NCBI GenBank assembly: GCA_001643675.2
Contig: LSRY02000040.1
Span: 772,001-836,000 of the forward strand
Reading direction: 5' to 3'
Origin: Monocercomonoides exilis
Lineage: Eukaryota; Preaxostyla; Oxymonadida; Polymastigidae
DNA length: 64,000 bases
Shown here piece by piece: positions 36,072 to 46,737 of the stretch; positions within the stretch are counted from its first letter, which is position 1; each line of letters starts with the position of its first letter. Below the pieces are notes generated by a model. The model saw nothing but the letters and a program-made list of their open reading frames with translations, did no database searches and was not told the origin of the DNA. The translations under genes and the position numbers were made by a program.

Positions 36072-39000
36072 CTTCATCTTCATCCTCTTCATCTTCATCT
36101 TCATCTTCATCCTCTTCATATTCATCCTCTTCCTCTTCCTCTTCCTCTTCATCGTCTTCTTCTTTCCCAATTCCTCCAATGTTTAATGATAGCATTCTCG
36201 AGACATCCAACAACAATGCCAAAACTCTGATTTCTTCCTTGCCTTTAAAGCAGGATTTTCATCATCATCATCATCATCATCATCAACCGCAAAATGAACA
36301 TATATCTTCTTCTTCTCCTCCTCCTGCTCCTTCACAAACATTATCTTCTTCTTCACTCTCCCCTTCTTCATTGAAATCTCTCGATCAGAACATTCCATTC
36401 ATTCATTCTTCATCTTCTCCTTCTCCTTCTCCTCCTTCTCTTCCTCTTCATTCTCCTCTTATCATTGATTCAAATACAAAATTTTCATATTCATCATCTT
36501 CTTCCTCTTCCTCTTCCTCTTCTTCTTCCTCTTCATCTTCTCCTCCTCCTTCTTCATTAACATTTTCCATTCCCAACACACTCAACCCCTCTTCATCCGC
36601 ACATATCCCATCAAACATGACTCCTGATGCCTTTCTCTCTCCTCATCGCATTCTTCACACAAGAAAAAGAAACTATCCGCCTTCTCTTCGAATTCCTCCT
36701 TTTCGCGGGAGAGCAGAAAAGGAGAAAGAGAAGCATAAAACAAGTGAAGTCAGAGTGAAAGATGAGAAAGATGAAGAAATGAGCATGAGAAATTTGAAAA
36801 ATGACAATGAGGTTATTCAAGATGAGAAAGGAAATATTCAAATGAATGAGAAAAACAAAAATGGCCTTTCATTTAATCAACTGGAGTATTCAACAAAGCA
36901 GACAAATGATGAGCTCACAGGAATTGTGGACCCATTGAAGCAATATTCGACTCATCATTATCATCAGCAGCAGCAACAGCATCATCAGCAAAATTATCAA
37001 CAGGATAGTCAAGAGAATCAATTTTATCCACATGATCAACAAAATGTCTTCAATCAACAGCAGCGACAACAACAAAACAAACAAATGAAAAGAATGATTT
37101 CAGAGCAAAGAGAAGATGGAATGATCAATTTGGGTGATTCATTTGGGCGAAGAGCAGAATTTCTGAGAAAGACGATGGAGAAAGCGAATGCGCAGATGAA
37201 AGGGGAGAATGTGAGCAAAGGAAGAAACCAGAGTGGAGAAGAGAAAGAAGAGAAACAAGAAATAGAAGGCAAAGAAGCAAATGCTATTCATGATGATGCT
37301 AAAGAGAGTGAGAATGAAAAAGAAAACATATTCAATGAGAATAACGAAAACAATAAACAACAACAACAACAAATTGTTTCTTTGCAGAATTCACAATTCG
37401 AACAATCATTTTCTGATTCTGGCAATTCGAAAGCAGTTTCACAAACAAACAGTTCAGCAAATGGCTTTTTTGTCTCTTCAATTCCACATTCATTGCATTC
37501 ATTGCATTCGTCGCAAACAGAAGAGCCAAGTTATCAGAGAGAAAGAACTGAAGATACAGCATTATCACAGAATTTGATGGATAGAAAAAACATTATGCAA
37601 AAACAAGAGACAGAGCAAAGGAATAATGAAAGTGGTGCAGTGGAAGAGAAAACAACGAATGCAAATGATAATAACAATAATGAAATGGAAAGTGCAGAAG
37701 ATAGAGTGAAGCAGAATGCACAGAGGATGCTCGACATCATTTTGCCATTTTTGAAGGAGAAGATGTACTCAAACGCGTCTTCATCATCTTCATCATCTTC
37801 ATCATCATCTTCTCTTCCTCCTTCTCTTGATGAAATTAGTTCCATTCCTTTGTCAACACTTTTGGCTTCCTCATTTTCATCATCATCTTCTTCTTCCCTT
37901 CCTCCTTCTTCTTCAGCAGTTTCGACTTGCACAAATACAGTTCCCATTCATATCCCCAAACCTTCCTTTTTTGAAGAAGAAGAAGAAGTAATTCCTTTAC
38001 CCACACAAAAAGTTCCATCATCAGATCAAACAGCAAACAGAGCAGAACTGAATGATGCTTCTTCTGCCTCTCTCGTTGGATATAGCAGTCTTCCTGTGCT
38101 TCCACAATGCAAGCAGAATAGTATTTCGTCTGCGATGGGAATTGCTTCATCCAATGTGCCGGAAAAGAAGGAAGCGAACAGATTTGTTGAATCGAACTCT
38201 ATTGACAATCCAGATGGGGTCCTTGCACAATCAAGTCATTCAAACGAAAGCACAAGCAAAATGGATGGTGAATCAATGGAAGCATGCGAGCCATTGACTG
38301 GAATGCAATACAGCAATTCATTTGCCTCTGAGAAACCATTTGCGGCACGAAGACATCATCATCAAAGAGGAGCAAGACAAGTGCTTCGTCCCGCGATGCT
38401 GAATGGGATGTATTTGAGAAGCAGTTCACACTCAAACAAGCTTCTTTCACAGAGCAGGCACAGCAGAATGAAGAAGTCGAGATCGTATGACAGAAACCTT
38501 CCTCTTTCTCCTCTCTCGCCAAACGCTTTGGATTCGGCAGCACTTGCTGATATGCAGATCTTCGATTGGGCAGTGAATGAGCGGCTGAGGAAGGAGAAGG
38601 AGGATGAAGGAGTATTTATCCTGTCTGGAAACCAGCTCTCACCCATTTCTCCTCCAATAACTCAGTCACAAGAAGGAAATGGAAATGGATCAGGAAGGCT
38701 TTCAGCACTGCCTTTATCTGCGTCTTTGTCTTGTGAATTGTCAGCAGATAATCCAACCTCGCCTTTTGCATCAGAAGCAACAACATCATTTTATGAAGAC
38801 CTGAAAAGAAGAGAAGATGAGAATGCTTCAACGAATGTTCAGGTTCAAGTGCAGAAAGTTGGAGGCAATGAGAATTTCATTCAAAGCGAAGAAAGCACTA
38901 ACCATCCGAAGGATATCATCATCCAAATAACTCAGCCAGCCACTGAGGAAAGCGAGTCTGAAGGATCAAAACAGAGTTCAGAGGAAGAAAAGCCTCTGAA

Positions 39001-42000
39001 GGCAACAACGCACATTCTCGACCACCCAAAGAACCCACTCATCCGCACAGGGACGGTTCCAGCCATGCACAATGCATCGACCACGTTCCTCTCTTCTCAC
39101 TCAGAGGTGTCTGTGGTCAGAACAATTCCTTCACCACTTTCAATGAGGAATGGATGTGGGGTGAATGAAAGTGACGGAGGAAGGTCGACGCAGAAGGATA
39201 TTGATTCGTCGCCTCAGCTTGTGTATTGCATTGATTCTGAGCCTGAAGAAAAATTCAACGTTGAGTTGAATAAAACATCAGAGCAAAGAGAAAATGAAGA
39301 GCAAGGAGTATCCTCAACGACTTCTGCTTATTCCTCTTATTCCACTTCTTCCTCTTCCTCTTTTTCATCATCATCTTCTTCATCATCTTGTTTTTCTCCT
39401 GTTTTCAATCATTCATCCTCTCAGAGTGTCATTAATTACGGTCCAAATGGTCAGCAATGCAAACAGCAATCATCCCTTTTGAATGGACTTTTGTCGCCAA
39501 AACGCGACCGTTTGAAGGAAAGCAAGTTTCCACTGCTGAATTCATCCCACTCGCAAATGTCACTGCTTCCTGCAATATTCCGGTTTAACACATCTTATTC
39601 CTCGCCTCCACTTTCACCACAATCGCCTGTTCTTTTGCCAAACAGGACAAACAACTTCGGTGCCAGTGGATTATTAAAAGGGAAAAACTTCAGCAGAAAT
39701 GAAACAGGCATGCTGAGTCCCACTGGGTTTCTGTCTCCCCCACTCCATTCTCCGCCAATTCATTCTGTTTCAGAGGCTCAACTTAGTGCTTTGTTCCCCT
39801 CACTTCATCCTTGTTCACCCGAATCATCTCCTCAAAGAGAGCAACATTTGTCATCTCGCTCAGAACACCGCCCTCCACTGCTTCATCCCACATCCCAATT
39901 TCCATCGATGAAAGAGCTGCCTCAGAACTCATTTGATTCATCTGAAAGCATCCTCTTTGATAGCATCGGTGTGGCTCTTCCCAGGTTGCCTTCTTCTGCT
40001 GCTCTGACAGACTGCCACTCCAAGGAAACAGAGCAAAAAGGGGAAAGCGAAGCAGAAGGGAAGAATTCGAGTGTGTTTGCTGTGGGAGCAAACGGGATAG
40101 TTCGATTGAAGCCAGAGAAATGCAATACATTAATGCCCATGCAAATAGCCAGCCCTCCTATCCACTCTCCTCCTGTGTTCTCTTCTTCTGCCTCTGCGTT
40201 TTCGAGATATGTGCCAGCAGACTTCCAACAGAAGGGATTTGCACTTTTGGGGATGCAGAAGATATCGTCACGAGAGGAAATGCAGCAGAATGAAAACAAT
40301 TCTATTCAGGAATCTGTGCCATCTTCTTCGCCTGCTTTGTCATCTCCTCATTTTGGAAGTATTGGAAGTCTGTCTGCAGAAGCTTTTGCTGGAATCAGTG
40401 CTTGTGCCAAAAACAATAATAACGTGAATGCCACTTCCAAGATTGTGAATCAATCTCCTCTTCGTTTCGATTCCAAGCCAGAGGAGTCAGACGCATCTGC
40501 CTCCACAAACACCTCTGGAAAAACTTCAACAGAAAGAGAAGGAACACTCTCGGACATCAAGTTTGCACCACTGAATGAAAATCGCTATTTGGAGAAAGAA
40601 GAAAACTTGACTGTTGGCAATGTTAATTCAGGAACAGAATCACATTCAACTTTGAAGATCATAGATATGCTTTCTCACACACCTGTCTCGCTTCCCATTC
40701 CTGAAGCATCGTCTAATTCCATTCATAGAACAACTTCTTCATCTTCCTCATCTTCATCGTCATCTGATCCATTTTCTAATTCTCCGGCAAACAATAATGC
40801 TGAAAAGATGATGCTGTCATCTGCTTCTTCTTCTTCTTCTTCAACTCCTTCTCGCTCTTCTCCATCCTCATTCACTCCCGTTAGCAACTATCTGACTTCT
40901 GCAACAACAAACTCCTGCACATCGCAGTCACCAACATTCTTGTATTTAACTCATCCTTCTCCTTCACCCACACCACGCACTCCGAAATCGTCATTGATGC
41001 ACCGCTTGTGGAGCAAGTTCAAACGTTCTTTTGGAATCACAGAGGCACAGGAGACAGAAGTTGAAGCGATGACTGAAGGGTTGCTGACGTCTCAGCACTT
41101 AAGCATAGTGCAATCATCATCTGCTATCACACCAGGAAGAGCATCTGTGCAAAGCATGACAAAGATACACACAACATCGCATCTTTCAGCAAGTGAAGAG
41201 GAAGATGAAGAAGGAGAAGGTGAGGAAGGGCAGCACAAACAGGAAGCATGGAGTGTTCACAAACAAGATATGCAAAACTGGGAAGTTTGTGGAGATGGTC
41301 GAATAAGCAGCAGTGCAATTGGGGAAGGCGATGGAGATGATGATGATGATGAATCAGAGATGGAGAGGATGCTGTTCAGCCCATTTGACGGTGCAGATGC
41401 TGGAATCACAATTAAGTCATCGAAGCAGCTGCAGATACAGGAAGATCGTTCTGTGTGCGCGAATGGGGAGTTGGCTTCTCCAATTCAGCAAGAGCTGCCT
41501 TTAAAATCAGAAGCATTTAATTTGGAAGCAGACTTGAATGATGCTGACAACGAGCCCGAACACATTCTCTCGCCCACACTTTCAGAGAAGCTGTCACATG
41601 CAAATGCGATTGATTGTCAGCCTCACGGCAAAGAAGTTGTCCAACTTAGAACACTTTCATCACTTCCAGACATGCAAAGAACTTCTCATTCATTAAGTTA
41701 TCAGCATAATTCTCCCTGCAGCGAAAGGCAAATGAGGATGATCCAATCTGTTTCAGTGGCATTAGCAACTCCTGTGCAGGCAGGAATTAGCTTATTCAAC
41801 ACTCCTCATTTTCCTGAAGCGCCATTGTCAGGAGGGTGCCATCTTCACTTGCTTTCTCCTCGTCTTCTTCGGATCTGTGCTCCTCAGCCTACAAATCCCA
41901 TTGTTCGTCCTCATTCGCCCTGCTTTTCTCTTTTTGATTCGCCAAATACTTCTTCCTCTTCCTCTTCCTCTTCTCCTGCTGCAACTTCGTCTTCCAACAA

Positions 42001-42865
42001 TCGGCGCTCTCCAATTTTAGGAGCGCTTTCATCTCCGAAAGTTTATACAGCGATATTGTCTGTAACAACATCAACTCCAACCACTGCTTCCACCTCTTCA
42101 TCAGCCTCGTGTGCCTCAGAAATACCAACTTCCTCGTGCTTATCATCACCTTGCATTTCTTCTGAAGCATCTCCTCAGTTCAGCAGCATTCAAAATCGAT
42201 TTCCCTGCAGTGAAAATGCAACAGGACATGGCATATCCCGTCTTTTATCACAATCTTCAGAGGAGGCAAGAATCGTTCGAGACATTCAGAGCTTCCCACA
42301 GCCCAGTGAAATTAGTTGCGAAGCTGAGAAAAGCCCTCACTCAATTTTCAGTCCAAGCAGTTCCAGCTCTTCTGAAATGTTTTCGCCTCATTTCTCAGCA
42401 TACTATGACGATCTTAGCATTACACACGATGCGACAGAAGAGATTTCGCTACCAGACGGGATTGAAAGCACGCTTCAGAGCGCGAGAAGAGTCGAAGATT
42501 GCGAAAGCAGGTGGAGAATGAAGAGCAAGGAACTTCTCCCTTCGAATGAAGACGAGGAAATAATCAATCTTATGCAGCAGATTGCGATTTTGCAGAAGAA
42601 GAAAAGGAAGAAAACAAAAGCGAAACAGAATGAAGATTGGATGAATGTGTCAGAGAAGCATGAAGAAAAGGATATAATCGGCGGATTATATAACTCGACG
42701 ATTCCGGAGGTTGTGGAGGAAGAAAGGGTGGTAAGCGAGGAGGATGAACAGATGAACAGCAAAGAAGCAAATGAAAGAAACGTAATTCAATAAACGAATG
42801 GAATAGAACAACAATCCGAAGAAGAATACGATGATGTTGAATTAAGTCAGAGGAATGATGGATGA
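25636..42865 (+). CDS. Giant tau-tubulin/casein kinase 1-type protein kinase
   Basis: Serine/threonine kinase of the CK1 group, closest in its motifs to tau-tubulin kinases. Exons 25636-25852, 25913-26000, 26045-26171 and 26228-42865; the three introns are 60, 44 and 56 nt and all begin GTTTG. Domain marks: IGHGAFGEIYEA (Gly loop), VAIKFE (ATP Lys), HRDIKPSNF (catalytic loop), DFGLAKR, and GFRGTARYASLNAH, typical of TTBK/CK1, followed by DDLWSLLYVLVEF. The domain ends near residue 310. The remaining ~5,370 residues alternate long Ser runs with Glu/Lys runs, then from about 37 kb become a more complex Ser/Pro-rich sequence. No TGA occurs in 16.6 kb; TAA 42791 reads as Gln and the frame closes at TGA 42863. 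Predicted 5,689 residues. Substrate is unknown; the tail is probably disordered. Confidence 0.85.
27508..27663 (+). repeat. Uninterrupted (TTC)52 triplet repeat
   Basis: 156 bp of pure TTC units inside the kinase gene, coding for polyserine in the TCT phase. The complement is (GAA)n, the repeat type known to form triplex DNA when long. Confidence 0.95.
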
Positions 42866-43800
42866 AAAAGAACATATTTCACAAAAACAATGAACAAATA
42901 AGTGGGAAAAAAGGATTTGTATCTGATGAGCAGGATGAAAGACGAGGAAGCAGAGGAGCGCTGAGTTCAACTGCCAAAGAAGAAGAAGATGCTGATGAAC
43001 GGCTGAGCAGAATTCGGGGCAAGCTTCGATGTGAAGGATGGATTGACAGCTCAGCATAGCAGATTGAGCTTGGTGGGTGGGAAAACGGGCAGATGTTCCG
43101 CTTGCCAAGTGAGAGCATTTTACACACAGTTATGCAACGAACGATGGCGTGTTCAGCAACATTGCAAAATCGGATTGTCAGAGAGAAGAAAGGATCAGAG
43201 GTAATGAAAGAGAAGGAACAGCTCGCATCAGCAGATGAAGAAGAGATTAGCTGTCATTCGAAGGAATATGAAGTGAGGCTTGGATCAAAAGTTGCAAAAT
43301 CAGAGCGTGTTATATTGGCTCATGAAGATCAAAAGCCAGGACCAGGTTCGCAGTTACTCTGGAGCAATGACGGTACAGGAAAGGCCTGTTTGCAGATGCA
43401 TCCAAGCGCAATTACAAAAGACAATTCTACTCAAACATCTTCTTCTGCTTCCTCTTCTTCTTAGGCTTTGTTGGCATCTTTGTTGATTCATTCAACACAA
43501 CCAATATCTATAAGCCAATCTCAGAAAACGAGAAATTTCAGCAAAGATTCGAAGGGGAATGGTTATTCATGGAGCGATCAGTCCACTCTTCGTTCAGCTT
43601 CTCAGCAGTACGCACCTCAGACAAGTTCATCTGATGCGTTAAAAATAAAGAGCAGCATTCGAATAGCGAATGTTTTTCGTGGAAATGTTGATGTCGACGA
43701 GCCATTGATTCTCGAACAAGTTCAGCAAATGCAAAAAGAAAAAAGGAAAGAAGGTGCTTTTTCAGAAGAAGGACATAGGTCTGGAAAAAGAAAGCGTTGA
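42862..43800 (+). CDS. Continuation of the giant gene in the -1 frame
   Basis: From ATG 42862, which overlaps the kinase TGA as ATGA, a frame of 312 codons runs to TGA 43798-43800 with TAG 43057 and 43462 as Gln. It has the same Ser/Gln/Glu-rich style as the kinase tail (DEQDERRGSRGALSS, EEEDADERLSRIRGKLRCEGW). A further coherent piece in the original kinase frame follows. The simplest reading is one gene with a single-base frame change at each end of this segment, real or from assembly; a separate downstream gene is possible. Confidence 0.55.
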
Positions 43801-44095
43801 ACGCAAAAGTCTATTGAAAGAAGCATTAACTGAAAGTCCTTTTAATGCAGTGAGAAGCAGCTTGCAATAAACATTAACGAATTTTTTTGTTTCGGATGCT
43901 GTAATGCCTTCTCTTTTATCTCCATCCTTGACATCGGAATCCCCTCTCCAAAATCTGTTTCGTTTCGCAGGATCTCATGGAGATGAGTTTTCAGCATCAC
44001 CAAGGCTGTCTTCTGATGAGGAAGCATAATCTTTGAACCATCACGTTGCATCTTCTTCATTTGCTACTTTTCATGGTTTCTGCTATTAGAATTGA
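43763..44095 (+). CDS. 3' end of the giant gene, back in the kinase frame
   Basis: From about 43763 the frame used by the main kinase exon is again coding (ERKSLLKEALTESPFNAV, then SLLSPSLTSESPLQNLFRFAG) up to TGA 44093-44095, with TAA and TAG as Gln. It overlaps the end of the -1 segment by about 35 nt. Taken together the gene would encode close to 6,100 residues. Confidence 0.5.
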
Positions 44096-44128
44096 ACAAT
44101 TCGCTAAGCAGCCTATTTTGGTGGTGAA

Positions 44129-44632
44129 TTGATGGAATTTGAAGGATGCATGAAGAAGGGAGTGCAGAATTGTTCTGGCAAAATTTTGTCTTTTGATAAT
44201 AAAAACACAATTTTGATTGGTGAAGAGATTATAAAAAAACTGTGATGTGGTTGTAATTTGTCTTGAACAACTGCAAACAATGGTGAAAGCACTTGCACTG
44301 AAAAAAAAATTGACGAAAAAAATATAACGAACTGCAAAAGTTGTGAAAAATGTGATTTTTTATGGATCCACACTGAAAGTGGAATTGAATAAAGTGTTCG
44401 TCTTTGTTCATCGTCTTCGGGTCTTCAATACACTGTGAATGGGCAAACGTATTTAATGGAGTTTCTTTTGACAAGCAAGAGGAGTGAGGAACTGTGCCAT
44501 CCAAAGATGAAGACATGAGAAATGTGAAAGCAATAATGTCAACAGATTTTGGATTATCACCTTTTCAGAAGGATGTTAATGAGAGTGGCAGAGTTGTTGG
44601 CGATGCGCGCAACGAAATGCCCGAGTGAAGTG
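44129..44632 (+). pseudogene. Decayed Cys-rich surface-protein-like sequence
   Basis: Broken coding: a Cys-rich piece (NCKSCEKCDFLWIHTESGIE) with two TGA codons just upstream, and then, in another frame, FNGVSFDKQEE, a TGA, and a coherent 45-residue segment ending at TGA 44626-44628 (STDFGLSPFQKDVNESGRVV). The style recalls the beta-helix protein at 46.7 kb, but no gene can be closed. 44640-45010 is A+T-rich with no gene. Confidence 0.35.
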
Positions 44633-45015
44633 CGAAAAGAGTAAAAGGTGAGAGTCTTTGTTGCACTGTTCTTTTGCAAATCTTTCATTTATAATATTAG
44701 ATTAGTTTGTTTAATTATGTACAAGGTGTAATTTTTGGTGTTTATGTATGATTACAAAAATCAAATTTATACTCCAGAAATGGTTGCTTTTTTTTTTATT
44801 TATTCTTTTGGATATTGTTTTTAGTTTTCATTGACTTTGTATTTAGATATTTATTTTTGATTTAATCATATTTTTATAATAGTTTTAGCTGAAGAGATCT
44901 TCAATGAAATCAACACATGAAAATTTTTTTATTATATATAATTTTATTTTATTTTAATTTTTAATTTTTTTTTTTTTTTCTTTCTTTCTTTTTCTTTTCT
45001 TTTTTGGGCAAATGC

Positions 45016-45033
45016 AGAATATACGCGTACCAA
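45016..45033 (+). repeat. Terminal inverted repeat, left, of the Merlin element
   Basis: GCAGAATATACGCGTACC, exact inverse of 46429-46446. Confidence 0.9.
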
Positions 45034-45081
45034 AAGAAAACACTTCATAATCGATACGAAGAAAGGTGTAGCTATTCTTGA

Positions 45082-46266
45082 TCATTCCATTGCATTTTTA
45101 TCTTGCGCAAATAGCTTGTTGGATTTAAATGAATAATTTTTTCTGCAAATTTTGAATAAAAAAATGGGTTAAAATATTTTTTTATTATTTTTTATTTTCT
45201 GAAAAGTGTATGAAATTGTTAAAAAGAACTAATCATCAGTCCATTCTGATGCGTCTGCTCCATCATCTGCACCGAAATCAGTATCTTCATCAGGAAGATC
45301 ATCCATATCAGGGATTTCTTCCTCTTCGTTAGCCTTTTCTGGATCATTTTCGTCTTCCTCAGCAACCATTTCTACGTTTTCAATGTTCAAATGAATTGCG
45401 GATTCAACGAGTTGATTAAAAGTCAGTAAACCCATCGAACGAACAATGAAAGATGCTATATATTGTTGAAGAAATCTTGTTCGAATTCCAAATCTGGGAA
45501 GAAATATCCGAAAGTGTGCCCAAAAACCTTCCACTGTGTTTGTATATACTGATTTATTTTCCGGATTGACAAAATGTCTCTTATGGAATACGGTTTTGTG
45601 TATAAAACCTTCTTCATCTTGACAATTATAGGCCTTCCATTCATCGCTGTATATAGTTGTTTGAGGTTAAATGTGCTTCTTGATAGCTGCAAGAAGAGTT
45701 TCCTTGTTCCTGTTTGGAACAACCACCATAAAAGATCTTTTGTAACGTTATTCAGATCTTTCTCCACCACCAAAAATCCAAACTTGCTTTTTCCTTTTTC
45801 CTCTATTGTATTTCCTTCTTCTCCACAACATTTCGTCAATTTCCACCTCCTTCCCCACTCCTCCGATTTTAATTGGGTTCTTGAATAGCACATCCACACA
45901 AACTTCCCTGCAAATATTATAATAGTATGAAACGGTGTTTCTATCCAGATATAATAAAAAACAAGTTTGCTTAATGCTTAATTTCAGCCAAAACAGCAGA
46001 AACACATGCATATTCTTATTGACAGTTGTTTTTGCCTTTGATAATGTTGTTCCTTTTAGAACAGATGTTGTTTTCAGGCACTTTTTGCACTTTTGAAAAT
46101 ATGCGTTGTCTCTTTTGCACAATAGTTTTTTCAATTTGCAGTGTTTGCATTCCCCAGTATCATGAAGAAGTCTATGTTCGAAAATCCACTTCCAAGTGCG
46201 TTCCAAATTAGCAAACAAGTAATTCATGTTTGAGATCACGTCTTTTGTTTCTGTTATCTTTGACAT
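45082..46266 (-). CDS. ISXO2-like (IS1595/Merlin family) transposase
   Basis: DDE-type transposase that would cut and move the surrounding element. Start ATG 46266; one frame to TGA 45082-45084 with several TAA/TAG as Gln, including TAA codons inside the conserved core, which is otherwise cut into three frames. Visible parts: an N-terminal zinc ribbon (CKHC...CKKC, residues ~40-65), a helix-turn-helix-like region (LSIKQTCFLLYLDRNTVSYY), and the catalytic core with the acidic residues in VEIDEML, IYSDEWKAY and TNTVEGFWAHFR (D, D and E). An acidic tail (DLPDEDTDFGADDGADASEW) precedes the end; the real stop might be earlier than the last TGA if the tail is non-native. About 394 residues. Confidence 0.85.
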
Positions 46267-46428
46267 TTTTTATTAAAGATTATTGATCTCACCCATTTTT
46301 TGAGGAAAAATTGCCAAAATAAAAAATTCATAATTTATCAACAACTCGTTTCCGCAAGGTCAGGTTTGCACATATGTTATTAACAATTAATAATAAATCA
46401 TTCACAAAAGTTTCTCGCTTATTTGAAA

Positions 46429-46446
46429 GGTACGCGTATATTCTGC
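46429..46446 (-). repeat. Terminal inverted repeat, right, of the Merlin element
   Basis: GGTACGCGTATATTCTGC, exact inverse of 45016-45033. Confidence 0.9.
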
Positions 46447-46737
46447 TCATGCCTTTATATGTATTTGCATATTTTAATTTCATTGATGTGTGATGCGATC
46501 AGGCGTTGCCAGAAGCGCTTGGGGAGCATGAAATATGGGACATGGAAGCACTGCTTTTTTTTTCTGGGCATTCCTGGAAGAAATTGGTAGAAATGGGCAA
46601 CCGAAGAGTGTTTGGCAGAATGAGCCAGGCGGAAAAAACTGAAGAGAATGGGGAAAGAAATTTTTGTGGAATTTTTTTAACAAAAATCTTTTCGGAAGCA
46701 GCAGAAGAAGAGGCAGAAAAAGGTGAATTGAAACTTA

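Larger units (their letters stand above)
45012..46450 (-). mobile_element. Merlin/IS1016-type (ISXO2-like) DNA transposon
   Basis: A transposase gene bounded by perfect 18-bp inverted repeats, GCAGAATATACGCGTACC at 45016-45033 and its reverse complement at 46429-46446. The match extends imperfectly a few bases outward (GGCA on both sides). No clear 8-9 bp target duplication is visible. The coding region is unbroken under the TGA-only stop code, so this copy may be intact. Confidence 0.85.

Noticed and set aside
27210-36400. Long minus-strand and off-frame ORFs rich in Lys, Arg, Phe or Leu across the kinase tail
   Set aside because: They are the mirror readings of TCN/TTC and GAR/AAR repeats of the plus-strand gene and have no independent composition or start context.
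26700-36650. Whole low-complexity block as an assembly artefact rather than coding
   Set aside because: No TGA in 16.6 kb and coherent complex coding on both sides in the same frame argue that the block is real, though repeat lengths could still be wrong.
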